A stretch of DNA of 64,000 nt from AAA044-D11 sp965268275 (GCA_965268275.1 OZ254168.1:682001-746000), one strand, 5' to 3'; positions 26,160-35,041 are shown, counted from the stretch's first letter. Notes: generated by a model not told the origin, from the sequence alone. Numbers and translations: made by a program.

Positions 26160-26172
26160 AAGGCCAAGGTTA
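26160..26172 (-). promoter_or_regulatory. Candidate -10 box for leaderless phosphatase operon
   Basis: TAACCT (26172-26167, minus strand), 7 nt, then ATG. It shares a 49-nt divergent gap with the promoter of the aldo/keto reductase gene. Confidence 0.45.
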
Positions 26173-26196
26173 CCGATTAATCCGCAGCCGTCTTGC

Positions 26197-26208
26197 TAGG
26201 GTGGCATC
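26197..26208 (+). promoter_or_regulatory. Candidate -10 box for leaderless aldo/keto reductase mRNA
   Basis: TAGGGT followed by 6 nt (GGCATC) and ATG 26209. No Shine-Dalgarno sequence is present at the correct distance. Confidence 0.45.
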
Positions 26209-27162
26209 ATGGAGAAACGCATACTCGGTAATTCAGGGCTACGTGTTTCACGGCTTGGACTTGGCACCATGACATGGGGTCGCGATACCGATGAGCACGA
26301 AGCTGCTGACCAGTTAAAAACTTTTTTGGATGCTGGTGGAAATCTGATTGATACCGCTGCGATGTATGGCGATGGCGATAGTGAGCGAGTCATAGGCGGC
26401 TTCATTGGAACTCTCGCCAAACGTGAAGACTTAGTTATAGCAACAAAGGCTGGAATCTCTTTCAATTCTGGCGAAAGAAGCGTCAACAACTCACGGACAA
26501 ACCTTCTTAACGATCTAGATAAATCATTATCCAGATTAGGTGTGGAATACATTGATCTTTGGCAAATTCATACCTGGGATCCGATGGTTCCGCTTGAAGA
26601 ATCGCTTTCGGCGATAGATCAGGCAGTTACTTCCGGCCGAGTAAGATATGTAGGAGTATCCAATTTTTCGGGTTGGCAATTAGCCAGAGCAGCAACTCTA
26701 CAAAATCCGATCTTCGGGAAAGCCCCAATAGTTTCAACCCAGGTCGAATACTCGCTGCTTAATCGCGGAATAGAAGCCGAGGTTATTCCGGCAAGTATCG
26801 AGATGAACGTTGGGGTTTTAGCTTGGTCTCCAATCGGCCGAGGTGTTTTGACCGGCAAATACCGAAATGGTTCACCTTCAGATTCGCGTGGGGCTAGTCC
26901 ACATTTCAGTGGTTTCATTGCCCCCTATTTAGATGAGCGTTCTCGAAAGATTGTGGATGCGGTCTGCGTTGCTAGTGAAGGATTGGGTTATTCACCACTT
27001 GAAGTTGCACTTTCATGGGTTCGCGAAGGTTACGGTGTTACTAGTGCAATCGTCGGAGCACGCACTGCGGCGCAATTGCGAGGAATATTAACCGTTGAAG
27101 AGATCTCGTTGCCAGAACAAGTTCGTGCTGCCCTAGATGAAATCTCTGCCGATATTAACTAG
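26209..27162 (+). CDS. Aldo/keto reductase
   Basis: NADPH-dependent oxidoreductase of the AKR superfamily, 317 residues, TIM barrel. The tetrad is visible as D and Y in NLIDTAAMYGDGDSERVIG, K in VIATKAG and H in LWQIHTWDP. The C-terminal cofactor region SAIVGARTAAQLRGIL is present. The substrate cannot be predicted. It stands alone between divergent and convergent genes; its stop overlaps that of the M20 peptidase gene by 4 nt. Confidence 0.92.
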   Translation: MEKRILGNSGLRVSRLGLGTMTWGRDTDEHEAADQLKTFLDAGGNLIDTAAMYGDGDSERVIGGFIGTLAKREDLVIATKAGISFNSGERSVNNSRTNLLNDLDKSLSRLGVEYIDLWQIHTWDPMVPLEESLSAIDQAVTSGRVRYVGVSNFSGWQLARAATLQNPIFGKAPIVSTQVEYSLLNRGIEAEVIPASIEMNVGVLAWSPIGRGVLTGKYRNGSPSDSRGASPHFSGFIAPYLDERSRKIVDAVCVASEGLGYSPLEVALSWVREGYGVTSAIVGARTAAQLRGILTVEEISLPEQVRAALDEISADIN

Positions 27163-28472
27163 CTATTCTGCAGAAATTCGTTCAAAACTTTAACGCCGAA
27201 TTTAAGGCCATCGACCGGAATTCTTTCATCCACCCCATGGAAGAGTGCGAAGAAATCTAAATCTGGTGGCAACTTAACCGGACTAAATCCATAGCCAATA
27301 ATTCCCAAATCTGAAAGTGCCTTGTTATCTGTTCCACCACTCATCAAATATGGGACGGGGATTCCATCCGGATCAAACTTTGCAAGTGCCGCTTTCATGG
27401 CATCGACTAAAGGTCCTTCGAAATCAACCTCGAGCGCCTTATCGCGAACCAAAACTTCGATTTCAATTTCATCGCCTGCTAGTTTTGAAATTGTTTCAAA
27501 CAACTCTTCTTCGTAACCCGGCAAGAACCGACCATCGACAACAGCAGTGGCTTGTTGTGGGATTACATTTGCCTTGTAGCCTGCATTCAACATCGTTGGA
27601 TTAGCTGTATTTTGAATAGTTGCGCCCAACATGCGGGCTGCTTCACCAATATGCTTCAAAAGCGGGCGCGGATTCTTAGGGTCGTATTTGTCCCCTGTTA
27701 ATTCCGCAATTTTTGACCAAAATTTAGCTCCAGTTTTAGTTTCAACTTGTGGCCACTCATACGCACCAATTCGCGCAACTGCAGCAGCTAACTTTGTAAC
27801 TGCGTTCTTCGGGTTTATAAACGAACCATGTCCAGCTTCGCCCTTAGCTTTAAGTTGCAGCCAATTGATACCTTTCTGTGCCCCCTCTATAAAATAAAGG
27901 CGATGGCCTCCAGTTATCGTTACCGAGAAACCACCAACTTCCGAAATAGCTTCGGTATAGCCTTTGAATATTTCCGGTCTGTTCTTTACTAGATAACGAG
28001 AGCCAAACTCACTACCTGCCTCTTCATCTGCGAAGAAAACTAAAAGTATATTTCGCGGAGGCTGGTAATTTGCCCGCCTCCAAGCTCGCACGGTTGCAAT
28101 GATCATTGCATCCATGTCTTTCATATCTACTGCCCCACGACCCCACAAATACCCATCTTTAATAATTCCGCTAAATGGATCAACTGACCAGTCCTCGGCA
28201 TTGGCAGGCACAACATCCAAATGACCGTGCACGATCAAACCTGGTCGCGAGGAATCCCTGCCTGCTATTTTTGCAACAACATTTACGCGATTCTCACCGG
28301 TGACAATTAATTCGCTTTCGATTCCAACTTCACTTAACTTTTCAGCGACGTAAGCTGCAATAGCTCGCTCATCACCAATACCTTCGCCATGATTGACACT
28401 TGGTATGCGTATCATTTCTTGGCAAATTGAAACGCACTCGGATTCAAGGAGTTCTAGATCTATTGCTTCCAT
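27159..28472 (-). CDS. M20-family metallopeptidase / acyl hydrolase
   Basis: Zinc hydrolase of 437 residues, peptidase family M20 (dipeptidase / ArgE / DapE relatives). Metal ligands are recognised in VHGHLDVVPA, WGRGAVDMKD, FADEEAGSEFG and near the end in LFHGVDERIPVDG. The dimerisation domain lies between. Start ATG 28472 (MEAIDLELLESE) was chosen because longer in-frame starts would run through the tRNA-Leu gene and give an unrelated N-terminus. The substrate is unknown; a broad dipeptidase or acylase role is likely. AAGGA lies about 10 nt upstream. Confidence 0.88.
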   Translation of the reverse strand: MEAIDLELLESECVSICQEMIRIPSVNHGEGIGDERAIAAYVAEKLSEVGIESELIVTGENRVNVVAKIAGRDSSRPGLIVHGHLDVVPANAEDWSVDPFSGIIKDGYLWGRGAVDMKDMDAMIIATVRAWRRANYQPPRNILLVFFADEEAGSEFGSRYLVKNRPEIFKGYTEAISEVGGFSVTITGGHRLYFIEGAQKGINWLQLKAKGEAGHGSFINPKNAVTKLAAAVARIGAYEWPQVETKTGAKFWSKIAELTGDKYDPKNPRPLLKHIGEAARMLGATIQNTANPTMLNAGYKANVIPQQATAVVDGRFLPGYEEELFETISKLAGDEIEIEVLVRDKALEVDFEGPLVDAMKAALAKFDPDGIPVPYLMSGGTDNKALSDLGIIGYGFSPVKLPPDLDFFALFHGVDERIPVDGLKFGVKVLNEFLQNS

Positions 28473-28531
28473 GCCGTCAGTATCCTTTTTTGGGTTCGCC
28501 ACTCTCCTATCTTGCCTTAGTCTTAACTCGA

Positions 28532-28561
28532 TTGTGATGATGCCCGCACGATTGGTATCCT
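28532..28561 (+). promoter_or_regulatory. Candidate promoter of tRNA-Leu
   Basis: TTGTGA (28532-28537) and TATCCT (28556-28561) with an 18-nt spacer would start transcription about 22 nt before the mature tRNA. The -10 matches the TANNNT form seen elsewhere in the window. The rest of the 28473-28590 gap shows nothing recognisable. Confidence 0.35.
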
Positions 28562-28590
28562 TTCGCCACGATAAACCGTTTTTTGCACTG

Positions 28591-28677
28591 GTCCGGGTGG
28601 CGGAATTGGCAGACGCGCTAGCTTGAGGTGTTAGTTCCCGCAAGGGATTAGGGGTTCAAGTCCCCTCTCGGACACCA
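28591..28677 (+). tRNA. tRNA-Leu (anticodon GAG), CCA encoded
   Basis: The acceptor stem GTCCGGG pairs with CTCGGAC (one G-U), followed by discriminator A and an encoded CCA (28675-28677). The anticodon arm CTAGC/GTTAG holds the loop TTGAGGT, anticodon GAG at 28625-28627, reading CUC/CUU leucine codons. A long variable arm (TCCCGCAAGGGA) and the T-arm with GGTTCAAGTCC confirm a class II leucine tRNA. Confidence 0.97.
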
Positions 28678-28729
28678 GAACAGAGAGAGATTTTCACAAA
28701 TAACTGAGCACGACATACTAAGGAGAAAA

Positions 28730-29770
28730 ATGCAGTCAAAAGGTTATGCAGTTCTCGAAGCTTCGAAACCTCTAGTTCCATTCACTTTTGATCGCAGAGA
28801 CTTACGCGAAAACGACGTAGCTCTTTCAGTTTCCTATGCTGGAATTTGTCACTCCGACATTCACCAGGCACGCGAAGAGTGGGGTCCTGCGCTTTTCCCA
28901 ATGGTTCCAGGTCACGAAATTGCCGGTGTTGTCACAGCAGTTGGAAGCAAAGTTTCCAAATTCAAGGTCGGAGATCGAATCGGCGTCGGTGTCTTCATTG
29001 ACTCTTGTCGCGAATGTTCTTCATGCAAGGCCGGCCTAGAACAATATTGCACCCAAGGAATGACCGGAACCTATAACGGTTACGAGCGCGATGGAAAGAC
29101 AGTTGCGCAAGGTGGATATAGCGATAGCTTTGTTGTTGACCAAGATTATGCGGTGAAGATTCCAGGCAATCTTGATATGGCTGGTGTCGCGCCATTACTT
29201 TGTGCCGGAATCACTTTGTATTCTCCGCTAAAAAATTGGGGCGCTGGCAAGGGTAAGAAAGTCGGCATCATCGGCCTAGGTGGCCTTGGACATATGGGTT
29301 TGAAGTTTTCTGCAGCCTTAGGAGCACACACAACAGTCTTTTCTCACTCACCTTCGAAAGAGACGGATGCGCGAGCAATGGGAGCTGATGATTTCGTCGT
29401 CACTAAAGATCCGGAGGCTTTAGCGAAACTTCCTAAAGATTTCGATCTAATTCTAAATACCGTTTCTGCCGATATGAACCTGACACCGTTCGTGGACTTG
29501 CTACAACTAGATGGAACTCTGGTTCTAATCGGATTACCTGGGAAACCTTACGAGATTAATACGCCATCGCTTCTTGGCCAACGCCGATCTATCTCCGGTT
29601 CAATGATCGGTGGCATTGCCGAAACTCAGGAGATGCTGGATTTCTGTGGCAAACACAATATTCTGAGTGAAGTTGAAGTGATCGAACCTGGTTATATAAA
29701 TGAAGCATACGAACGCACCGTTGCGAGCGATGTGAAGTATCGCTTCGTCATCGATGCTAAAAAATTCTAG
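28730..29770 (+). CDS. Zinc-dependent alcohol dehydrogenase, cinnamyl-alcohol dehydrogenase type
   Basis: NAD(P)-dependent medium-chain dehydrogenase of 346 residues. Catalytic zinc ligands are in YAGICHSDIH (C) and MVPGHEIAG (H-E). The structural zinc site is CRECSSCKAGLEQYC. The Rossmann motif is IGLGGLGHMG near residue 182. The pattern is that of YahK/AdhC-like aldehyde reductases, so reduction of aldehydes with NADPH is the likely direction. AAGGAG precedes ATG 28730 closely. It is a single gene; its end is 4 nt from the converging DUF554 gene. Confidence 0.9.
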   Translation: MQSKGYAVLEASKPLVPFTFDRRDLRENDVALSVSYAGICHSDIHQAREEWGPALFPMVPGHEIAGVVTAVGSKVSKFKVGDRIGVGVFIDSCRECSSCKAGLEQYCTQGMTGTYNGYERDGKTVAQGGYSDSFVVDQDYAVKIPGNLDMAGVAPLLCAGITLYSPLKNWGAGKGKKVGIIGLGGLGHMGLKFSAALGAHTTVFSHSPSKETDARAMGADDFVVTKDPEALAKLPKDFDLILNTVSADMNLTPFVDLLQLDGTLVLIGLPGKPYEINTPSLLGQRRSISGSMIGGIAETQEMLDFCGKHNILSEVEVIEPGYINEAYERTVASDVKYRFVIDAKKF

Positions 29771-29774
29771 CTAA

Positions 29775-30509
29775 CTACTTAAATTGATGAAGAGCGCCGG
29801 CGATTAATGGTGCTAAGAAAAGCGCCGGCAGAAGATTTCCAACTGCAACTTGCTTAATCTTCATGACCCGCAGCGAAATGCCCAGCAATAAAATTCCACC
29901 AGTGGCAGTCATCGCCAAAATTTGATACTCAGGTAGAACTGCGCCAAGAAAAAGCCCGACTCCTGTCCATGCAAGTTGATAAATGCCAACTGGAATTGCC
30001 GAGACCGCAACACCCCAGCCAAGTGAGGCTGCAAATGGAATAGAGATCACGCCGTCGAGGATACTTTTCAAAACAAGCTGATCGATTCCGGTTCCCATTC
30101 CATCACTGATCGATCCAAGAATTGCCATTGGGCCAATTACGAAGAGCAGAGAAGCGGTGACAAAGCCATCAACAAAAGGGCTGGCGCCATTTGGGTCGAA
30201 TCGAGCTTTTAACTTAACGCCGAAAATCTCGAGTCGATTCTCTATATCCAACGCTGTTCCCAAAAGTGCACCGATTAGAAGCGCCAATAAAACCGCGAAA
30301 ACTGGCCACCCCTTGGGTAACTCTGAAATAAATTTTTGATTCCATAACTCTTTGATCGCATCGGCTGCTGCAAGAAGGGTGATAAAACCCAATACTGTAA
30401 TTATGAGTTCGCGAGTATGTTCACGGAACTTTGCACCTACAAATATACCAAGGGCAGATCCAACGAGAATAGCTACGATATTTATTACCGTTCCCAAACC
30501 TACAAACAT
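29775..30509 (-). CDS. DUF554 membrane protein (YqgA-like)
   Basis: Integral membrane protein of unknown function, 244 residues with about seven hydrophobic segments. Family features are the start GLGTVINIVAILVGSALGIF, the middle DGFVTASLLFVIGPMAILGS and LKSILDGVISIPFAASLGWG. DUF554 proteins have been suggested to be transporters, without proof that I can cite for this type. A strong AGGAGG lies 8 nt before ATG 30509, in contrast to its divergent neighbour. Confidence 0.85.
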   Translation of the reverse strand: MFVGLGTVINIVAILVGSALGIFVGAKFREHTRELIITVLGFITLLAAADAIKELWNQKFISELPKGWPVFAVLLALLIGALLGTALDIENRLEIFGVKLKARFDPNGASPFVDGFVTASLLFVIGPMAILGSISDGMGTGIDQLVLKSILDGVISIPFAASLGWGVAVSAIPVGIYQLAWTGVGLFLGAVLPEYQILAMTATGGILLLGISLRVMKIKQVAVGNLLPALFLAPLIAGALHQFK

Positions 30510-30532
30510 CGTCGATACCTCCTGTTAATCGG

Positions 30533-30544
30533 TAGACTCTAACA
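30533..30544 (+). promoter_or_regulatory. Candidate -10 box for leaderless YczE-family mRNA
   Basis: TAGACT, 6 nt (CTAACA), then GTG 30545. It supports this GTG over the internal ATG at 30563 and lies in a divergent gap of only 35 nt. Confidence 0.45.
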
Positions 30545-31234
30545 GTGAAAAGCTCAGCATTTATGCAGAAGTTCCGCTCTTTTCTGCAATCTTCTAAGAC
30601 TATTCCGCATACTTCCTGGACCGCTAAGTCACGATGGTCTTTGACTCCGAAAACATTTGTTTTTCTGATCGGTGGTCTTTCGATTTTCGGTATTGGTGAC
30701 GCACTTTTAATTCAATCTACTATCGGTAATTCTCCATGGTCAGTTTTTGCGCAAGGTCTATCTGTTCAAACTCCACTCAGTATCGGACAGAGCACGGCGA
30801 TCATAAGTTTGGGTGTTCTGGCTCTCTGGATTCCGCTAAGAGAGAAACCTGGATTTGGAACTCTTGCGAACATCGTTGTCATTAGTATCTTCGTTCAGCT
30901 TGGCGTCGATCACATTCCCGCAGCAACTTCGAATTTCCTAGTTCAGTTGCTATATGTATTTCTTGGTATTGCGTTCGTGGGGTTTGGCTCCGCTATTTAC
31001 ATCACTTGCGGCCTTGGTCCAGGACCACGAGATGGCCTAATGACCTCATTGCACAAGCGAACTGGAATCAGAATTTCTAGAGTGCGATTATCTATTGAAG
31101 TAACTGTTTTAATCATTGGCAGCGCACTGGGAGGAACCGTAGGTTTGGGAACAGCTCTCTTCGCCTTGTTAATTGGTAATTCAATAGCAAAAAATCTAAA
31201 TCTAGTGACTAAATTTTCCAATCGATTGGCTTAA
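30545..31234 (+). CDS. YitT/YczE-family membrane protein
   Basis: Five-helix integral membrane protein of 229 residues. Recognisable YczE features are FGIGDALLIQSTIGNSPWSV and ITCGLGPGPRDGLMTSLHKRTG. The family is widespread but has no firm function. An N-terminal cytoplasmic tail of about 35 residues precedes the first helix. The 3' end overlaps the converging ung gene by 26 nt, the longest convergent overlap in the window. Confidence 0.82.
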   Translation: MKSSAFMQKFRSFLQSSKTIPHTSWTAKSRWSLTPKTFVFLIGGLSIFGIGDALLIQSTIGNSPWSVFAQGLSVQTPLSIGQSTAIISLGVLALWIPLREKPGFGTLANIVVISIFVQLGVDHIPAATSNFLVQLLYVFLGIAFVGFGSAIYITCGLGPGPRDGLMTSLHKRTGIRISRVRLSIEVTVLIIGSALGGTVGLGTALFALLIGNSIAKNLNLVTKFSNRLA

Positions 31235-31838
31235 TTCCTAATTCACTCAACCGGTTATTAGCCTGCGAAAATGGCTTTGAACCGAAGAAACCGCGGTATG
31301 ACGAAAGTGGGCTGGGGTGAGCGCTAACAATGAAATTGCCTTCGGGAATGAACTTTTGAAGTTTTTCCGCGTTCTTTCCCCAAAGAATAAAAAATACTGG
31401 CAACCTTGCGAGATATGCAACCACTTGATTTGTAAAATCTATCCAGCCTATTTTTGCATGTCCTTGGCTGATGTTGGGAACTGTTGTTAACGAAGTATTT
31501 AAAAGCATCACTCCCCTATGCTGCCATTGCGTTAGGTCGCCGCTGGCTGGCGTGAAACCAATATCGTTTTCTAGTTCCTTAAAAATGTTCTTCAAAGTTG
31601 GTGGCAGAACCTTTACATTCTTTGGAACGCTGAATGCAAGTCCCATTGCGTGATCTGGATTCGGATATGGATCTTGTCCAATAATGCAAACCTTGACTTC
31701 AGAAATCGGTTGTTGGAAAGCGGCAAAGATTCTCTCACGAGATGGAATGAATGGTTCCGCCAGCTGCAATTGATCTAGAGTATTTTTTGATGAAGGTATG
31801 GCTAGTTGCCAGTGCTTAGGCAGTAAATCAAAGAGCAT
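31209..31838 (-). CDS. ung: Uracil-DNA glycosylase, family 1
   Basis: Base-excision repair enzyme that removes uracil from DNA. The 209-residue protein has the water-activating motif IGQDPYPNPDHAMGLAFS (about 53-70), LLNTSLT and the DNA-intercalating loop HPSPLSSYRGFFGSKPFS near the C-terminus. The proline after GQDPY, where E. coli has histidine, is also present in the mycobacterial enzyme as I recall it. The ATG shares one base with the stop of the ABC ATPase gene (TAATG). Confidence 0.95.
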   Translation of the reverse strand: MLFDLLPKHWQLAIPSSKNTLDQLQLAEPFIPSRERIFAAFQQPISEVKVCIIGQDPYPNPDHAMGLAFSVPKNVKVLPPTLKNIFKELENDIGFTPASGDLTQWQHRGVMLLNTSLTTVPNISQGHAKIGWIDFTNQVVAYLARLPVFFILWGKNAEKLQKFIPEGNFIVSAHPSPLSSYRGFFGSKPFSQANNRLSELGIKPIDWKI

Positions 31839-32623
31839 TAGCTAACTGCATTGGCCGAGTAGCGATTATTGATTTCAGTTACATTTATTGGCATGTCATA
31901 AGCAATACTTAAATTCTCGGATGTTATGACACCTGCAATTGGACCACTTCCAACAATTTTTCCATTTTTCAAGAGAAGTGCGTGCGTCGAACCCGCAGGA
32001 ATCTCTTCAATATGATGCGTGATTATTAGTGTCGCGGGCGCATGCGGATCAGTAGCGAGCAAATCAAATCTGTTGAGCAAATCTTCCCTGCCGCCTAAAT
32101 CCAAGCCAGATGCTGGTTCGTCAAGTAACAAGATTTCTGGGTCTGCCATAAGTGATCGCGAGATCAGAACCCGTTTCTTCTCGCCTTCGCTTAATGTATT
32201 AAATTTGCGCTGCGCTAACTCTCGGACTCCTAGTGTGGTCAGCAGGCCCTGTGCTCTCGATTCATCCCAAAGTTCATAGCTTTCATTCCATCGCCCCAAC
32301 ATTGCATATGCCGCAGTTAAGACGATATCAATCACCTTTTCATCTTCAGGAAAAAGGTTCGAAAGAGTTGAACCCATGAAACCAATTCGTGGTCTTAATT
32401 CAAAAACATCAACAGCGCCAAGCTTCGAGCCAAGAACTTCTACCGTTCCGGAAGTTGGATGAATCTGTGTAGAACAAATAGAAAAGAGAGTGGATTTTCC
32501 CGCGCCATTCGGCCCTAAAATTACCCATCGTTCGTTCTCGTTTACTTGCCAATCCATTGGGCCCAAAATAGTTTTTCCATCACGAATGACCGAAACACTT
32601 CGAAGATTGAGAACGGGAATCAC
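31838..32623 (-). CDS. ABC transporter ATP-binding protein
   Basis: ATPase subunit of 261 residues. Walker A is LGPNGAGKSTLF (about 36-47), the signature LSEGEKKRVLISRSL, Walker B EILLLDEPASGLD and the H-loop ITHHIEE. No permease gene is adjacent, so either the partner lies elsewhere or this is a soluble member; the sequence is closest in feel to YlmA/ModF-like cytoplasmic ATPases. GTG 32623 lies 7 nt after TATCTT with no ribosome binding site. Co-transcribed with ung. Confidence 0.85.
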   Translation of the reverse strand: MIPVLNLRSVSVIRDGKTILGPMDWQVNENERWVILGPNGAGKSTLFSICSTQIHPTSGTVEVLGSKLGAVDVFELRPRIGFMGSTLSNLFPEDEKVIDIVLTAAYAMLGRWNESYELWDESRAQGLLTTLGVRELAQRKFNTLSEGEKKRVLISRSLMADPEILLLDEPASGLDLGGREDLLNRFDLLATDPHAPATLIITHHIEEIPAGSTHALLLKNGKIVGSGPIAGVITSENLSIAYDMPINVTEINNRYSANAVS

Positions 32624-32636
32624 AGGCTTAAAGATA
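32624..32636 (-). promoter_or_regulatory. Candidate -10 box for leaderless ABC ATPase-ung mRNA
   Basis: TATCTT (32636-32631, minus strand), 7 nt, then GTG 32623. It faces the serB promoter across a 59-nt divergent gap. Confidence 0.4.
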
Positions 32637-32670
32637 CCCGTAATGAAGGCGAGTTAAGGTTATAAACCGC

Positions 32671-32682
32671 TAATCTACGCAG
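32671..32682 (+). promoter_or_regulatory. Candidate -10 box for leaderless serB mRNA
   Basis: TAATCT, 6 nt (ACGCAG), then GTG 32683. The AGG just before the GTG is too close to act as a ribosome binding site. Confidence 0.45.
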
Positions 32683-33888
32683 GTGAGCCAAATCAACACT
32701 GAACACACTGGCCTGATTCTTATTTCAGGAGTTGATGCCCCTGGGGTAACACAAGCGCTTTTCGCGGCACTTGAACCATTTTCAATAACCATTCTTGATA
32801 TTGAACAAGTTGTAATCCGTGGCCGGCTAATTCTTACTACTTTAATCTCACTAGATCCAGCGCATGCTATTGCTATCGAAACCGATCTCCTAGAAGCCAC
32901 AACCAAGCTGGGCCTAGACCTCGCAATAGATTTTTCAGATCAACCTAAAGGTGAACCTGAACAGTCAAATCTTCACATAATCGTTCTTTCAGAGAATCTT
33001 CGTCCGATTGGAATCGGTGCGCTTGCAAGCAAAATTGCAGAACAAGGCGGCAATATCGATCGAATCCATAGAACTGCTTCTTATCCTTTAACAGCTATCG
33101 AATTTGAAGTCTCACTAAATCTTAATGAAGCCAAGTTGAAAATAGTCCAACGCGAACTTGCCGAGATCGCCCAGAACTACGGAATAGATATCGCGGTGGA
33201 GCAGAGCGGTCTCACTCGTAGAGCTAAGCGAATAGTCCTTCTGGATATGGATTCAACTTTAATTCAACAAGAAGTCATCAACCTTCTTGCCGACCAGTAT
33301 GGCGTGGGAAATGAAGTAACTGCGATTACCGAGTCTGCTATGCGAGGAGAGATGGACTTTACTGGCTCTCTAACCGAGAGAGTGAAATTACTTGCTGGAG
33401 CAGATGTCCAGATCATTGAATCAGTCAAAGCCAGCATCACTTTGACGCCTGGTGCCAGAACTTTGATCCGGACACTCCACAAACTAGGACACAAAGTAGG
33501 CGTTGTATCGGGTGGATTTTTGGATGTCATCGAACCGCTTCTGCAAGAGTTAAAGATCGACTTTTATCGAGCAAACAAATTGGAAGTTGTTGATGGAAGA
33601 CTGACCGGAAAACTTCTAGGTTCAATAATTGATAGAACTGCGAAAGCAGAAGCTTTGCGTGATTTCGCTGCAGCCGAGAATGTTAACTTGGCTCAAACTA
33701 TTGCTATTGGTGACGGAGCAAATGATCTTGGGATGCTAGAAATCGCTGGCCTTGGAATCGCATTTAATGCTAAACCTGCGGTTCGCGCCGCAACTAATAG
33801 TTCTATAAATTCACCATATCTCGATTCAGTCCTCTACTTAATGGGAATCACTAGAAGTGAAATCGAAGATGCGGATCGCAACGGTTAG
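32683..33888 (+). CDS. serB: Phosphoserine phosphatase with N-terminal ACT domains
   Basis: Final step of serine synthesis, hydrolysis of phosphoserine. The 401-residue protein has two ACT-like regions in the first about 180 residues (SGVDAPGVTQALFAALEP, then IIVLSENLRPIGIGALASKI), likely for amino-acid sensing. The HAD phosphatase domain has motif I LLDMDSTLIQQEV, motif II VVSGGFLDVI and motif III/IV GDGANDLGMLEIAGLG. The long two-ACT form is typical of actinobacteria. It is a single gene ending 3 nt before the converging hisG. Confidence 0.95.
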   Translation: MSQINTEHTGLILISGVDAPGVTQALFAALEPFSITILDIEQVVIRGRLILTTLISLDPAHAIAIETDLLEATTKLGLDLAIDFSDQPKGEPEQSNLHIIVLSENLRPIGIGALASKIAEQGGNIDRIHRTASYPLTAIEFEVSLNLNEAKLKIVQRELAEIAQNYGIDIAVEQSGLTRRAKRIVLLDMDSTLIQQEVINLLADQYGVGNEVTAITESAMRGEMDFTGSLTERVKLLAGADVQIIESVKASITLTPGARTLIRTLHKLGHKVGVVSGGFLDVIEPLLQELKIDFYRANKLEVVDGRLTGKLLGSIIDRTAKAEALRDFAAAENVNLAQTIAIGDGANDLGMLEIAGLGIAFNAKPAVRAATNSSINSPYLDSVLYLMGITRSEIEDADRNG

Positions 33889-33891
33889 GGA

Positions 33892-34740
33892 TTAAAGACG
33901 GCAAGCATGAATGTCGGTTACCAAAATACCGCGCGCCCCAACTTGCCAGAGTTCATCCATGATTCGATTGATGTCTGAACGTTTCACCATTGCGCGAACC
34001 GCATTCCATTCGCTCTTTTGCAGCGGTGAAATCGTCGGAGATTCAATTCCTGGAGTGATAGCGCAAGCGCGATCGAGGTCTGCGCTTTTTACGTCGTAAT
34101 CAACAAGGACATACTGTCTCGCTATAACTACGCCATTTAGCCTACGAATAAGTGTTTCTATTGCCGGAGAAATTTTTGTGCCACTTCGAGTAATTAGGAT
34201 TGCTTCACTCTCAAGCAAAACTTCACCAAAGATTGTTAAACCAGCTGCACGTAACGTTCCACCTGTAGACACAACGTCAGCAATGACATCGGCGACACCT
34301 AGGCGAACTGAGCTTTCAACCGCGCCATCAAGCCGAACTATCGATGCTTTGATTTTCTTAGAATCAAGGAAGCTTTCAAGCAAGCCTGGATACGCAGTTG
34401 CAATCCGTTTATTCTGCAAATCTGGGATCTCCATTTTTGCACCTGAAGTCGCTGCAAACCTGAATGTGCTCTTTCCAAAATCTAATGGCAATACCTCAGT
34501 TGCGCTGGCACCAGAGTCAAGAAGTAGATCTCGTCCTGTAATACCGGCTTCGAGTTCTCCGCTTCCAACATAGACGGCAATATCTCTGGGACGCAGGTAA
34601 TAGAACTCCACGTTGTTGTCCGGATCAATGAATACCAAATCACGAAGATCGTTGCGCTGGCGATACCCAGCTTCTTTCAGCATCAGCGCTGAACTTTCAG
34701 CCAATGAACCTTTATTTGGAACTGCAATTTTCAAAGTCAA
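33892..34740 (-). CDS. hisG: ATP phosphoribosyltransferase, long form
   Basis: First and feedback-regulated step of histidine synthesis. The 282-residue protein is the long form: a catalytic part (VPNKGSLAESSALML, RPRDIAVYVGSGELEAGITGRDLL, ADVIADVVSTGGTLRAAGL) plus a C-terminal regulatory domain of about 75 residues (SEWNAVRAMVKRSDINRIM...). TTG 34740 is supported by GAGG 7 nt upstream. It follows hisE by 12 nt. The other his genes are not here; a separate hisE-hisG pair is common in actinobacteria. Confidence 0.95.
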   Translation of the reverse strand: MTLKIAVPNKGSLAESSALMLKEAGYRQRNDLRDLVFIDPDNNVEFYYLRPRDIAVYVGSGELEAGITGRDLLLDSGASATEVLPLDFGKSTFRFAATSGAKMEIPDLQNKRIATAYPGLLESFLDSKKIKASIVRLDGAVESSVRLGVADVIADVVSTGGTLRAAGLTIFGEVLLESEAILITRSGTKISPAIETLIRRLNGVVIARQYVLVDYDVKSADLDRACAITPGIESPTISPLQKSEWNAVRAMVKRSDINRIMDELWQVGARGILVTDIHACRL

Positions 34741-34752
34741 TTTATTTCCTCA

Positions 34753-35016
34753 CTATAGGTTCTTGTATACATCATCTAATTTTATGCCTCTTGCAATCAT
34801 CAGAACCTGAAGGTGATAAAGAAGCTGACTAATTTCAAGCGCTAATTCACTGTCGCTTTGATACTCGGCGGCTATCCAAACTTCGCCCGCCTCTTCAATA
34901 ATCTTTTTTCCAATTGCATGTATCCCGGAATCGAGTTCACGGATAGTCCCTGAATCTGCTGGTCTAGTCTCTGATATCTGATTGAGTTCTTTCCACAACG
35001 ATTCAAAGTTTTTCAT
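34753..35016 (-). CDS. hisE: Phosphoribosyl-ATP pyrophosphatase
   Basis: Second step of histidine synthesis. The 87-residue all-alpha MazG-fold protein has the metal-binding signature KKIIEEAGEVWIAAE and EISQLLYHLQVLMIARG; the ending DDVYKNL matches mycobacterial HisE. ATG 35016 is used; a TTG two codons earlier has a TAGGTT box 5 nt upstream, so a leaderless TTG start remains possible. HisE is separate from HisI here, as in mycobacteria. Confidence 0.92.
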   Translation of the reverse strand: MKNFESLWKELNQISETRPADSGTIRELDSGIHAIGKKIIEEAGEVWIAAEYQSDSELALEISQLLYHLQVLMIARGIKLDDVYKNL

Positions 35017-35041
35017 ACTCAAATTTTAACCTAAATAACAG

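Noticed and set aside
28473..28643. In-frame N-terminal extension of the M20 peptidase by 57 residues
   Set aside because: It would run antisense through the tRNA-Leu gene and does not resemble the family; ATG 28472 fits better.
31670..31690. GQDPYP instead of GQDPYH in uracil-DNA glycosylase
   Set aside because: The mycobacterial enzyme has the same proline as far as I recall, so it is a lineage trait and not a lesion.
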